The translations under genes were made by a program, and so were the position numbers. This document shows, one piece after another, positions 1-12,254 of a DNA stretch of 64,000 nucleotides. The DNA is from Lithobates sylvaticus (taxonomy: Eukaryota; Chordata; Amphibia; Anura; Ranidae). The notes below the pieces were generated by a model. The model was not told where the DNA came from. It was given only the letters and a program-made list of their open reading frames with translations, and did no database searches. The stretch is from contig CM053029.1 of the NCBI GenBank assembly GCA_028564925.1, positions 290,387,057-290,451,056 on the forward strand, in the 5' to 3' direction. Each line of letters starts with the position of its first letter. Positions within the stretch are counted from its first letter, which is position 1.

Positions 1-692
1 CATTTTTATTGCTATCTCAGGGAATGTAAATATCCCCTATGATAGCAATAGGTAGTGACAGGTACTCTTTTTTGAAAAAATTGGGGTCCATTAGACCCTA
101 GATCTGTCGTCTGCCTCAAAGCATCTGACCACACCAAGATCGGTGTGATAAAATACTTTCCCAATTTCCCAATGGCGCTGATTATATCCGGCGAAATATA
201 AGTCATGAAATGCTCGTAGCTTCCGGTTTCTTAGGCCATAGAGATGATTGGAGCCATTCTGGTCTCTAATCAGCTCTATGGTCAGCTGGCGGAACCACCG
301 GCTGCATTCTCAGGTTCCCTGTTGGGACAGGAGAGCCAGAGAAAACCATGGAAGACGGTGGGAGGGGGGGGGCATTCCCTCCCACTGCTTGTAAAAGCAG
401 TCTAGAGACTAATTAGCCACTAGGATTGCTTTTACATGAAAGCCGACCGCTGGCTGAAAAGAATGATACCAAGATAATGCCTAATCCTGCCGGCATCATT
501 CTGGTATAACCACTCAAAGTCCAGCAACATACCAGTACGTTGCTGGCCCTTGTTTGGCATATATTGTAATCTTTTTTTTCATGCAGCCTGTGGGCTGAAC
601 GAAAAAAAAAGATTGATCGGTGGGTATGCCCACCATTAGAACCTCCCTTCATCCACCCACTTCTAATGATGGGCATACATGCACCATTTTGT

Positions 693-1250
693 TTTTAACT
701 GTGGTGGTGAAATCACCTCCAACAGCGCTGGAGTCACGGATTTATGTATCGTGGGAGCAAGCGCTGTTGCTGTCAAGATAAATAAATCCGCGCTGCAGCT
801 GAATGGCGTACCTGCTAAGCAAATTATGGTTAACAATAAAACAAAGTAACATTACAGTATAACAGTAAGATTTACCATACCTGCAAAGCAAATACCAAAA
901 AAAACATAGTAAAAAATAAAACATTTTTTAATGCAACCTGTGCCTAAAATATATATATGCCGAAGCATGGGGGCATCCTCCCGCAAAAAAGTTATGCCGC
1001 GTACACACGGTCGGAATTTTCCACGGGCAAGCCTCCGTCGGAATTTCAACCGTATGTAGGCGGCATTAGGAGCAAATCGCTCCTCCGCCCTCTGCTGCCC
1101 CCATGCTTCGGCATATATGCTCTTTTTTTTTAACTGTGGTGGTGAAATCACCTCCTACAGCGTTGGAGTCACGGCTTTATGTATCGTGGGAGCAAACGCT
1201 GTTGCTGTCAAGATAGATAAATCCGCGCTGCAACTGAATGGCGTACCTGA
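693..1250. repeat. Direct and inverted repeats in piggyBac 3' region
   Basis: A segment of about 125 bp at 693-822 recurs in the same orientation at 1127-1250 (about 90% alike by eye, both running from TTTTTAACTGTGGTGG to GAATGGCGTACCTG). Between the copies, a 22-bp stretch at about 946-967 is repeated inverted at about 1097-1118 around a loop containing ACACACGGTCGGAATTTT. That loop phrase is typical of the Harbinger-type MITE seen at 15433, so a small nested element is likely. No gene is seen in 1-1532. Confidence 0.7.
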
Positions 1251-1532
1251 AAACAAAAAAAATGGTTAACAATAAAACATTGCAGAATAGAATACAGTAA
1301 AAAGGAGAACAATAGAGAGAGAATAGAGAGAAAGAGAACAATAAAACAACTATTTTTGTTTTTTTTATTTTATATTTTTTTTGTTTTATTTTTTACTTTT
1401 TTTTTTTAAACTTTTGTTTGTAACTGTAACAGTTCTAACGGAACTGTTGTAACGGTTCCATCGGTTTTGGTCTCAAAATGCGATGGCATTCTTGAGAACG
1501 TGTGCCTAGTCTGTGCAATGCTGTACCCTACG

Positions 1533-3506
1533 CTAATACTCAACTAGTGTATGGTAGCGTTCAAAACATTCACCGATGCAAAGACCAGGATTGTCAGGAC
1601 AGCGGGGACAATAATAGCGGGTGTCACGCCTAAATCCGCGCTTTCTGCAGACACGACATTTTCTTTGGGGGGCTTGTTGGGTAGGGGTACTCGGGAGGAC
1701 ATAAATAAAATGCCGCTCATGCAGCCGGCTAACTGCATTTGGTTGGGGAATGTGAGGCGGAGCACCGTCTGGAAACAGAAGGGCTCCGATGATCTCTTCC
1801 TGGAATTTAAGGAAGGATCCAGTACGTCCTGAAGCTCCGTATAGCACATGAGCATTCAGCAAAGCCAATTGGAAAAGGTAAATAGACACTTTTTTGTACC
1901 AGCGTCTAGCCTTACGGGCAACTAGGTACGGCGCCAACAACTGGTCGTTGAGGTCCACCCCTCCCATGTTTTGGTTGTACTCGTGGACACAGAGGGGTTT
2001 CGTCACAACACCAGCCGCCGTAGTAATTTGGACCGTCGTGTCTGCATGAAGGGAGGTAAGAACGAAAACATTCTTATTATCCCTCCACTTCATAGCGAGC
2101 AAGTTATTACACTTCACGCAGGCTCTCTCCCCCAGCCTAAGACGGGACTCTACAAGCCGCTGGGGAAATCCCCGGCGATTAGGTCGCACGGTGCCACATG
2201 CTCCAATCTGATGATCAAACAAATGACTAAACAGTGGCACGCTCGTGTAATAATTATCCACGTACAAGTGGTACCCCTTTCCGAATAAGGGTGACACCAA
2301 GTCCCACACAATCTTGCCAGCGCTCCCTATGTAGTCAGGGCAGTTTGTCGGCTCTATGTGGCTATCTTTGCCCTCATAAACCATAAATTTACATGTATAG
2401 CCTGTGGCCCTGTCACAGAGCTTATACATCTTGACCCCGTATCTGGCACGCTTGCTGGGAAGGTATTGTTTGAATGACAAGCGGCCAGTAAACTTAATCA
2501 GGGACTCGTCAACGCAGACAACTTGATGGGGAGTAAACAAGTCTGCAAAACGTTGGTTGAAATGGTTTATGAGGGGCCGAATTTTATAGAGCCGATCGTA
2601 TGCAGGGTCTCCACGAGGACGACAGAGTTCATTGTCGTTGAAGTGCATGAACCGCAAAATCTGTTCGTATCGTGCCCTGGACATGGAGGCAGAGAACACG
2701 GGCATATGGTACATTGGCTCAGTGGACCAATATGAACGCAACGTACCCATTTTAACTATGCCCATGATGAGGGAAAGGCCCAGAAAGATCTTAAATTCGG
2801 GGACCGTAATTGGTCTCCAATCTCTGGCAAGGGTGGACAACTGGGGATTAGCAGCGATGTGTTGACCAGCGTACAAATTGGTTTGGTCCACAATAGATCT
2901 ATAGAGATCTTCGGTGAAAAACAGCGAAAAAAAATCAAGTGACGTAAAATCAGCTGTTTCCACCTGAATACCGGGTTGGCCAGTGAATGGGGGAAGTACG
3001 GGTTCTGCAGAAGTGGTGGGCACCCAATCAGGATTGGCAAATTCTGCAGGAAGGGCACTATGGGCACGACGGGCCTGTCTTTGTCGTCTTCTTGGTGGCA
3101 GCGGGACACTACTTGTGCTTGCCACCTCGCCAGCTGAAACTGCACTTATGGGACTCGCCACGTCACCACGTGATACTGCAGTGCTGGTTTGACTACGTCC
3201 AGGGTGTACTAGGCCGCTGGTGCTTGCCTGTTCACCAGAAGGAATAGCGGCTCTAGTACGTCTCTGCCTCCTACGAGCGACCTGCGGTTCCTGCACCTCA
3301 ACAACAGAAGAAGGAGTTTGGGGTCTGGTACGCCTGACCTTAGCAGGGACCACAACTCCGCCGTCAGAGCTATCTGTCATGGAGCCGCTGTCGTCTACTG
3401 GGTCGTATTCTGAGCCTGATTCTGACAGATGAGTGACCTCCTCTTCACTATCTGTCATGCTCAGAAACAAGTAGGCCTGTTCACTAGTGTACGTTTGACT
3501 TGCCAT
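1533..3506 (-). CDS. piggyBac transposase, apparently whole
   Basis: This gene encodes a DDD transposase that would excise and reinsert TTAA-flanked DNA in the nucleus. I choose the ATG at 3506-3504 (context AAAATGG), giving 657 aa; the frame stays open 39 nt further upstream but starts there with GTG. The N-terminal 180 residues are acidic, then Ser/Pro/Arg-rich and low in complexity. The DDE_Tnp_1_7 domain follows, with the three expected aspartates visible in VVCVDESLIKF (about D333), YHLYVDNYYTS (about D417) and GGVDLNDQLLAPY (about D518). The C-terminus carries a Cys-rich zinc-binding tail (CRVCRKRG, CPRCP, CIGEC), as in other piggyBac proteins. I see no stop or frameshift, so this copy may be young or active. 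It could in principle be a domesticated gene, but it sits inside transposon-like flanks. Confidence 0.93.
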   Translation of the reverse strand: MASQTYTSEQAYLFLSMTDSEEEVTHLSESGSEYDPVDDSGSMTDSSDGGVVVPAKVRRTRPQTPSSVVEVQEPQVARRRQRRTRAAIPSGEQASTSGLVHPGRSQTSTAVSRGDVASPISAVSAGEVASTSSVPLPPRRRQRQARRAHSALPAEFANPDWVPTTSAEPVLPPFTGQPGIQVETADFTSLDFFSLFFTEDLYRSIVDQTNLYAGQHIAANPQLSTLARDWRPITVPEFKIFLGLSLIMGIVKMGTLRSYWSTEPMYHMPVFSASMSRARYEQILRFMHFNDNELCRPRGDPAYDRLYKIRPLINHFNQRFADLFTPHQVVCVDESLIKFTGRLSFKQYLPSKRARYGVKMYKLCDRATGYTCKFMVYEGKDSHIEPTNCPDYIGSAGKIVWDLVSPLFGKGYHLYVDNYYTSVPLFSHLFDHQIGACGTVRPNRRGFPQRLVESRLRLGERACVKCNNLLAMKWRDNKNVFVLTSLHADTTVQITTAAGVVTKPLCVHEYNQNMGGVDLNDQLLAPYLVARKARRWYKKVSIYLFQLALLNAHVLYGASGRTGSFLKFQEEIIGALLFPDGAPPHIPQPNAVSRLHERHFIYVLPSTPTQQAPQRKCRVCRKRGFRRDTRYYCPRCPDNPGLCIGECFERYHTLVEY

Positions 3507-3545
3507 TTTGGGCTCTAAATTTAGTAGTACACTAGTGAGACTCAC

Positions 3546-5028
3546 AGGAAAAAAAAAAGCTCCTGACTGTTAGCGACTGAATCAAAACGCTACCAAAAAA
3601 CTGTAAGCGATCGCAGGGATCAGGCCTGACTCTGCGAACGCTGCAGTTATGTGTGCTTAGTGTTTTGTAAGTGACAGTGATCGATCGATACTGCACTTGG
3701 GTGGGCTGGGCGGAGGGGGAAAACGCAGGTGCTAGCAGGTATCTGGGCTGATCCCGCTAACAATGCGTTTTTGGGAACCCTAAACAGCTGGGGACGCTAG
3801 TATAGATCTGATCAGATCAGATATCGATCTGTTCAGATTCTATACCACTAAGGGAGGTGTATGCTGCGTGCGTGGGTGTTTGCGGTACTGGCACTAACCC
3901 GACGCTGCCTGGGGCGACGCAGACCCTATTTGACTCTAAAACCTTACTTATATCACCCGCCGGGCGATCAGGGGGTTAAACCTTTATTAGGTAATAAACG
4001 GCGGGTGCCCTGAAACTATAAAAAATAAACTAACTGACCAGCGTCACCCGTAACAGTTATATGGTGATCACTGGTGAAAGGGTTAACTAGGGGGCACTCA
4101 GGGGGTTAAAACCTTTAGTAGGTAGTATATGGGGGGTCCCTGACCCTATAAAACGCTGCGGCAAACCTAAATACCTACCTCCCTAACTAGCGTCAACTGT
4201 GACACTAATACAGCGATCAAAAAAACGATCGCTTAGTGACACTGGTGACGGGGGGTGATCACGGGGTTAAACCTTTATTAGGGGGGGTTCCTAGACCTAA
4301 AGGGGGCTAAATCGAACTGCCCTAACAGTTATTAGGGTCACAATGCACCAATGCAGTTAACAGTAAAAAAAAAAAAAAAAAAAAACTGCTTTGGTGTCAC
4401 TGTGACAGGGGGTGCAGGGGGGCAATCGGGGGGGGGGGCTGGGGTGTGTAAAGTGTGCCTAGAATGTTCTACTGTTAGTGTAGTGTAGTGTAGTGTAGGT
4501 GTTGTGCAACTCACGTGTCTTCTCTCCTCGGCGTCGGTTCGAAAAGACCGCCACGAGGAGAGATGACCTCACTTCCCCTGGCTCTGTACACAATACAGAG
4601 CCAGGGGAAGCATTCCATTGGCTGGGAGCGATCGCGAGGGGGGGGGGGGGGGGCACGAATGAGGGCCCCCCCCCTCATCTCCGATCCCTCCCCCAATGTC
4701 CCGGACAATTTACAGACACGGGGGCGGGCCCGATCGGCCCCCCACCCGCGTCTGTTAGGGATGACATCACTTCCTCTAGCCCTGTTTACATGACGGGGCT
4801 AGAGGAAGTGTTTCATTGGCTGGGAGCGATCGCGAGGGGGGGGCCACGAATGAGTGGCCTCCCCCTCATCTCCGATCGCTCCCCCAACGATGCCGACCGC
4901 CGCAGGCACCGGGGGGGGGGCCCGCTCGGGCCCCCCACCCGCAGACAGGTAGGGACGTATATATACGCCCTCCTGCCTGTACGTGCCATTCTGTCGACGT
5001 ATATCGTCGTGCGGCGGTCGGCAAGTGG
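3546..5028. repeat. piggyBac 5' leader with duplicated GC-rich hairpins
   Basis: This is the non-coding leader of the transposon between its 5' terminus and the transposase. A block of about 200 bp occurs twice in tandem (about 4560-4760 and 4762-4960). Each copy has a hairpin with arms of about 18 nt (4569-4608 CTTCCCCTGGCTCTGTA; 4768-4810 CACTTCCTCTAGCCC), followed by CATTGGCTGGGAGCGATCGCGAGGGGG. Long G-runs are present (4629-4652, 4910-4921). A poly-A stretch lies at 4368-4385. I see no gene here. Confidence 0.6.
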
Positions 5029-5799
5029 TTAAGGTGAAAAAACATCTGACAATACCGGCCCCCCAGCCCCCCCCGTTTTACTTACCTGACCCCTCAAAAG
5101 TTCTGCGCTCGCACCCGACATACTCTTCGCCGATCAGCCAGGCCACTGATTGGTTACAGTGGATGGATTGAAAGCAGCGCAGCCATTGGCTCAATAACAT
5201 CCAATGACGCAGCGCGCCGGGGGGCGGGGCTGAGTGATACAGTGAGCTGCTATGGCTGCCGGCTGTATCACGGGAGCACACCCGCAAGCACTTCTCACCA
5301 TGCGAGGGAGCTTGCATGAACGTGAGAAGTACTTGCGGGCGGCAGCGGAGACAGCTGTCAAGGGACCCCAGAAGACCAGGTTCAGGGCCACTCTGTGCAA
5401 AACGAGCTGCACAGTGGAGGTAAGTATAACATGTTTGAAAAAGAAGAGAGGGGGGGAGCATATGGGGCATGGGGACTTTGTATGAAACACACTTCTCGGG
5501 TAAGGTGAGAACTAGATATATTTTATATAATATGTTCAATAGTGACCATGCTGAGTGTACTGTATTATAAAATATATCTTTAATTGGAACAATAAATATC
5601 ATACAGAGTAAATACAACATGAGTGGTAACATCATGGAAAAGTATTCGTTGGTAGCATAGTGAACAATATGACACATGATACAGTAGATATCAACAGTAC
5701 ACGCAAAGATGGGCACAAACGTAATGAACATGTTAATACTGGCTCAACTTAATATACCCATGGTGTATACATGGATACTGTGACATGACATCAAATAAG

Positions 5800-5845
5800 A
5801 AAGCGCTACGCGTTTCGTGGATTGTATCCACTCATCAGGAGCAGC
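5800..5845 (-). ncRNA. Hammerhead ribozyme core, inverted copy
   Basis: On the minus strand the core CUGAUGA lies at 5838-5832, stem II GUGGAU/AUCCAC closes an ACA loop, and GAAA lies at 5816-5813. A minimal stem III ACGCGU follows, then A as the cleavage-site base. Stem I is weaker than in the forward copies, because the 3' strand reads GCGC and one pair is lost. Type I geometry with a very short stem III matches hammerheads described in PLEs. Activity is inferred only. Confidence 0.65.
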
Positions 5846-7260
5846 TACATGGGAATGCCTGTAATAAACATTGAATTAATAATTAATTAACAGTAGTTAA
5901 TTAATACAGGAGAAGAGGGAGCAACATAAGTGGTCCTAAATCTTTTACCTGTAGGTGTAGGTATTAACAAAGCCAATGGGTAGTATGGGTATGGTGATGT
6001 ATAGCAACGGAGGATGAGCGAACATCCCCCCGGGAACTGAGGCGGCGAACAAGGGCAGCGGCAGGACAGACCCTCCAGAAACAGAATTGAAGATGGTTCA
6101 GTGAACCAGAATTCCCCTTCAGTATGATGGTATACGTGTATACCAAATAGGTGCACTAAAGTGATAAAAGAAACAAATATAAATCAAATGAGCATGTGAG
6201 CATGGTGACGCAACCATGTGAGAGGAAATTGAGAAAGAAAAGGGAGAGATAGTGAAAAAGAAGCAAAAGTGGATGAGGAGACTGGTACAAGGTAAACAGC
6301 TCCTGAGGGTAGGGGAAACTGAAAGTGAATATAGAAAGTGTATAATAATAGCCCCCGAGGGGAACATGACAGTATAGGGTAGATAAAGTGTTAGCATAGG
6401 GTGAGAATCAAGAACGGGTTTGAGTGGTTACCATAGAGAGAAAAAGGCCAAGATTGGTGTTTCAAATGTATTAGGGATGGAAACACACTCTCATCTATTG
6501 TTTTTATTCCATGGATTACTGTTGCTTCACATCAAGCGCCAACTTAGGTTTTTAGCATTATTGGGTTATCCTGTTTTGTTACTTTGTTTCCCTGTTGATG
6601 GCTGGTCTAGCGCCGGGGGTTATGGCTCTACTCACTTCCGGGAACTGCGGCGCGCACCGTGTCGGTCCCCCACCCCCTCATTCTCTTGATTGCGGGACGT
6701 GGGGGGCGTGCACCCGCTGCGCGTCGACGTCACGTGTCACACGCACGCACGAGCGACGTCAAGTTGACGCCGTGTGCAGGCGTGACTATTCACTATCTGC
6801 GTGCAATTCTGACGGCGGCCCAGGTACCTGCATATAGGCGGCCCCTCGCCTGTATGTATTGCCTCCCCCCTCAGAGCACGACTCAGCTTGACGTTGGCGG
6901 CACACTGTTCAGTGGCAGGTAACCTCCATTCCATCACCAATCTTGGCCTTTTTCTCTCTATGGTAACCACTCAAACCCGTTCTTGATTCTCACCCTATGC
7001 TAACACTTTATCTACCCTATACTGTCATGTTCCCCTCGGGGGCTATTATTATACACTTTCTATATTCACTTTCAGTTTCCCCTACCCTCAGGAGCTGTTT
7101 ACCTTGTACCAGTCTCCTCATCCACTTTTGCTTCTTTTTCACTATCTCTCCCTTTTCTTTCTCAATTTCCTCTCACATGGTTGCGTCACCATGCTCACAT
7201 GCTCATTTGATTTATATTTGTTTCTTTTATCACTTTAGTGCACCTATTTGGTATACACGT

Positions 7261-7686
7261 TGTACAGGACGCCGTGGCTGGGTCCTGGAAGGACGCTATG
7301 TTTCCCCTCTGTTTGGACTGTGGTCCCTTTAAGGGAACAAAAAGGGTTAACTCACCTGTCAGAGGAAGTGGGTTTAAAAACAAGACAGGAAGTTGCAGAT
7401 GGGTGTGGAGGAGTGTAGAGGAGATAGTGGTTGGTGTTTGGTTTGATTTGCAGCAACCAAAGTCAACAGCAGCGTTCGGCCTGGAAGCCTCCTAGCAGTG
7501 GAAGTCACCTGCGACAGCACCCCAGGACTGTGTTTGATTGCGATAGCAATTCGGGACTTTGATAGTCGGTGAGACTGAAACCTTTTTCTTTTGTTTTGCT
7601 GCTGTGAAGCTGTTTAAGTTTAATAAAACCTCCTTTTGAACTAAAAGCCTGTGTCCTGCGGTCTAGCTGGTCCCCCGAACTTTACA
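7261..7686 (+). repeat. 5' LTR
   Basis: The LTR starts TGTACAGGACG and ends GAACTTTACA. A TTTAAAA box near 7373 and AATAAA near 7622 fit promoter and polyadenylation roles. A candidate primer-binding site (TGGTGCTCGGATGCGG) follows two bases after the LTR. Confidence 0.93.
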
Positions 7687-7803
7687 AGTGGTGCTCGGAT
7701 GCGGGCAGGACAGAGTAACAGGCGTGTTTTTTTTTTTTTTTTTTTTGCTGGCTTTTGCATTTGAATTTAAAACTGACATTTAAAGGGACAGTACAGTGAA
7801 TTT

Positions 7804-10800
7804 ATGTCCTGGGTTAAAGCTGCCCAAACCCTGAAAGCTGAAGCAATGGAGGAACTAATTAAACAACTGTCCCTGGCTAATATACAAGCGCAGACCCGCC
7901 ATGAGGAAGCTAATCAGCGCTTAGCAACCCAGCTGGAGGTACAGCAAGAAAATACTCGCCTGTTGGTGGCTCAGTTGGCAGCACAGCAAGCAACCCAGCA
8001 AGGGGTTATGCAGGCTCAGGTGACTGCCTTAAAAGAAGTAGTACAGCAGTTGTCTCAGGGTCGTGAGCAAGCGGCTGTTGCCCCTGGCAACCAGGTGACC
8101 GTGAGGGCAAGCCATTTTTTGCAGAAATTATCCCTGAGTGATGATGTAGAGGCATTTCTTGCTACATTTGAGAGGACGGCAGAGAGAGAAGGGTGGCCCC
8201 AGGACCAGTGGGCCGGCCTAATTGCCCCTTTTCTCACCGGAGATCCTCAAAAAGCCTACTTCGACCTGCCACCAGAGGACGCTAAAGACTATCAAAAACT
8301 AAAGGCAGAAATACTGGCTCGTTTGGGGGTGACTACGGCCGTTCGGGCCCAACGAGTGCACCAATGGAAGTATTGTCCAGATCGTCCACCACGGTCTCAA
8401 ATGCATGACCTGGTGCAACTGGTAAAAAAATGGCTGCAGCCCGAAGTGTTGTCGGGCCCCCAAATCGTGGAGCGGGTCGTGCTGGACCGATACCTACGGT
8501 CACTGCCAGACGACCTTCAACGGTGGGTCAGCCATGGAGACCCCAAAACAGTGAACCTCCTTGTCGAGATGGTAGAGCGATATACAGTGGTGGAGGATCT
8601 GCTTGGCCCTACCAAGCGCCAAGGGCCCAGTCTGCCAAGGCCTATTCGATCGACTGCCGCCCTTCGAAAGGATGTCCCCCGGAGCCCTGGAATCAACACC
8701 CCGGAACGTCAAGAGTCACTCCCAGTACCTCCTCAGCGATCTGTTCCTGTTCGGAGAGGAGGGGATGTACAATGTTGGCGATGTCATTCCTGGGGCCATA
8801 CCCGGGCCCACTGCCCACTGCAAGAGGAGCCCATGGAATGTGGGGTTCTTCGGAGGGGGTCTTTTTATGCTCATAGAGCATGTACCACATACCTTGACCG
8901 TGGAGAAGAGAAATTTGAGTGTGTAGTCCAAGTGAACCACCTCCCTGCCTGGGCTTTGCTGGATTCCGGAAGCATGGTAACCCTGGTTCATCCTAGAGTA
9001 ATTGGGAAGATCGGTCCGGTAAGCAAAACTTTACGGGTTGTGTGCATTCACGGGGACACTAAAGAGTACCCTCTCATCTCGGTGTCCATCTCCACAGCAT
9101 ATGGCACTGGTACTCAAGAGGTGGGGGTGGTAAAGAACTTGATACATGATGTTATCATCGGACGAGACTGTCCATTTTTTGAAAAACTGTGGGGACAAGG
9201 AGAACTACCTGAACGATCCCAAGACTGGGGAGAAACTAGTTCCTCTATTCCTACGGTTGAGGGTAATAACCCTGAGATGCCAAATGTTCCTAGTGTGGAT
9301 CCAGTTGATACAAATGCTAATGATTGGGTTAATGGTGATGAAAGTAGTGCTGATACTGTTAAGGGTGTCAAAATGTGTGGTTCACAGACCTACCTGAACA
9401 CTGAGGAGGGGGAACCTTCCACACTTCAGGTAATGCTGGGTGAAGAGGATGAGGAAGTGGCCTCTACACCTGCCATGCCGGATTTGGGTGCTCCCCAGGG
9501 GACATTTGGTACTGCCCAGATGCAGGACCCCACTTTGGCCCGTGCACGGGAACAAGTTGTAGTATTAAATGGGGTACCCCAAGAGCCAGGTGCGAATGAG
9601 CGGTGGCCCCACTTTGCAATATGTAATGAATTGCTTTATCGGGTTACCAAAGTGAGAGAAAATGTGGTAGAACAATTATTGGTACCCCAACAGTATAGAC
9701 GCAAGGTCCTGGACCTGGCCCATGATGATGTTTTAGGGGGACACCTGGGAGTTGAAAAGACGGAGGCACGGATCACCGACCGGTTTTACTGGCCAGGTCT
9801 GAAAGCAGAGGTAAGAAGATACTGTGCCTCTTGTCCCACCTGTCAGTTGACCGCGCCGGTGACCCACTTCCGGAGCCCTTTGGTCCCTCTGCCCATAATT
9901 GAGGTCCCATTCGAGAGGATAGCCATGGATATAGTGGGTCCTTTGGTTAAGTCAGCTCGAGGTCACTCCTACATACTGGTGATCCTTGACTATGCCACCC
10001 GATATCCTGAAGCGCTACCTCTGCGGAATACCTCCTCTAAGGCTATTGCTCGGGAATTATTCCAGTTGTTTACGCGGACTGGTTTTCCCAAGGAAATACT
10101 CACGGACCAGGGCACCCCGTTTATGTCCAGGGTTATGGCTGATGTGTGCAAGCTGTTCCGGATTAAACAGCTGCGCACATCGGTCTACCATCCACAAACG
10201 GATGGGTTGGTAGAGCGCTTTAATAAGACCCTTAAGTCTATGCTCAAGCGGGTTGTACAAAGAGATGGGAAAGACTGGGACTGCCTGTTACCCGCTCTCC
10301 TGTTTGCTATCCGGGAAGTGCCCCAGGCATCCACTGGGTTTTCGCCCTTTGAGTTGGTATATGGGCGGAGACCTCGCGGACTACTGGATTTTGTTAAAGA
10401 GGAATGGGAAAGTGAACCTATTCAGCATAAGAGTGTTCTTGAATATGTTTCCCAAATGCAGGAGAGGATCCGAACTGTGATGCCTCTAGTCAAAGAACAT
10501 TTGCAAAAAGCCCAGGAGGCTCAACGACGGGTCTATAATAGGGCTGCTAGAATAAGGAACTTCCAAGTGGGGGATCGAGTAGCGGTGTTGATCCCCACTG
10601 TGGAAAGTAAATTCTTGGCCAGGTGGCAAGGCCCCTTTGAAGTTGTAGAAAAAGTAGGAGAGGTAAATTATAGAGTCCACCAACCAGGTAAGAGGAAACC
10701 CTATCAGATATATCATGTAAACTTGTTAAAGCCCTGGACAGACAGGGAACCGGTGACCTCCCTGGCTGGTGTAAGACTTGAGCCTCGGGTTGGGGTAGAG

Positions 10801-12220
10801 AGTGTCCAAGTAGCAAATACCCTGTCTAGAGTCCAAAGTCAGCAGGCAAAGGAGTTCTTGCAGAGAAATAAAGAGAAATTTTCAGACTTGCCAGGGCTCA
10901 CTAGTGTCATAGAACATGATATTGTCACGGAACCAGGAGTCAAAGTTTTTGTCCGGCCTTACCGCATTCCAGAGGCCCAAAGGAAGGCTGTTTCAGAGGA
11001 AGTGAAGAAGATGTTAGACCTGGAGATTATTGAGGAATCACAGAGTGAGTGGTCAAGCCCGATTGTGTTGGTACCAAAGCCCAACGGGACTCTGCGATTC
11101 TGCAATGATTTCCGGAAACTAAATGAAGTTTCACGGTTTGATGCCTACCCCATGCCCCGGGTAGATGAGCTTATTGAGAGATTAGGTCCAGCCAGGTATA
11201 TAACTACATTAGACCTTACCAAGGGGTATTGGCAAATCCCGTTGACTAAGGCTGCTAGAGAGAAAACTGCTTTTTCTACCCCAGAGGGAAGTTTTCAGTA
11301 CAAGAGAATGCCTTTTGGATTGCAAACTGCTCCAGCCACATTTCAGAGGGCAATGGATAGGATTTTACGTCCTCACCAGGAGTATACATCAGTATACTTG
11401 GATGACATAGTCATTTTTAGCAGAGACTGGGAATCACACTTGCCCAAAGTCCAGGCAGTACTGGACTCTCTTTGGAAGGAGGGGTTTACAATAAACCCGG
11501 AAAAATGTGCTTTGGGAATGGAGGAGGTGAAATACCTGGGCTATGTTGTGGTAGAGGGGTAGTAAAACCTCAGGTCAACAAGGTAGAGGCTGTACAGAAT
11601 TGGCCCCGCCCCCTCACAAAAAAACAGGTACGTGCATTCCTGGGTATGGTGGGATACTACAGGAGGTTTGTACCCAACTTTGCCACGTTGGCAGCTCCAT
11701 TGACCGATCTGACTAAGGGTCGGAAATCGGTCATGGTGGAGTGGAATGCAGACGCTGAGAAGGCTTTTTTGGAGCTCAAGTCGGCACTGTGCCAACACCC
11801 TGTCCTAGTAGCACCCAATTTTTCAAAAGAGTTTGTTGTACAGACTGATGCTTCCGATGTAGGATTGGGAGCGGTGTTGTCACAGGTTATTCATGGCGAG
11901 GAGCACCCAATAGTCTTCCTCAGTAGGAAGTTAACACCAGCGGAGAAAAACTACGCTATAATTGAACGAGAGTGTCTGGCCATTAAGTGGGCTCTGGAGT
12001 CCCTCAGATATTACCTTCTGGGGAGGAAGTTTAGGCTGATTTCTGACCATGCCCCTTTAACATGGCTGAGACAAGGTAAAGGGACTAATGCCAGGGTTAC
12101 TCGGTGGTTCCTGGCACTCCAGGAATTTAAATTTGTAGTGGAGCATAGACCCGGGAGACTGCATGAAAATGCAGATGCCCTCTCCCGAGTCCATTGTTTG
12201 AGCTCCACTGTTGCCTCCAC
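7804..12220 (+). mobile_element. gag-pol coding region of the LTR element
   Basis: Parts in order: a gag-like N-terminus with a coiled, Gln-rich stretch (7804-8300) and a capsid-like region to about 8700; a zinc knuckle CWRCHSWGHTRAHC near 8770; a protease with the motif LLDSGS near 8955; an integrase HHCC zinc domain near 9750-9845 and catalytic core about 9920-10230; an integrase C-terminal region to about 10740; reverse transcriptase with YLDDIVIF near 11395; and RNase H with TDASDVGLGAV near 11845 to about 12200. The region looks nearly whole, with about one break; it is a fossil of a recent insertion. Confidence 0.9.
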
Positions 12221-12254
12221 CTCCTTGGCGTTGGGGCACAGGGGGGGGGGGATA

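Larger units (their letters stand above)
1..5032 (-). mobile_element. piggyBac-superfamily DNA transposon, 3' end outside window
   Basis: The element contains an apparently whole piggyBac transposase read on the minus strand. Its 5' terminus (minus-strand reading) is at TTAA 5029-5032 and begins TTAACCACTTGCCGACC, the expected piggyBac TTAA target plus terminal repeat. The other terminus is not in the window, so the element is at least 5 kb. Flanks of the gene hold direct repeats, inverted repeats and GC-rich hairpins, listed separately. The element ends exactly where a MITE beginning TTAAGGTG starts, so one used the other's TTAA as target. The superfamily is certain; the subfamily is not named. 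Confidence 0.88.

Noticed and set aside
5078-5731. 217-codon minus-strand ORF
   Set aside because: It crosses the MITE/PLE junction at 5437, has no domain, and part of it repeats in the PLE units at 13087 and 14659.
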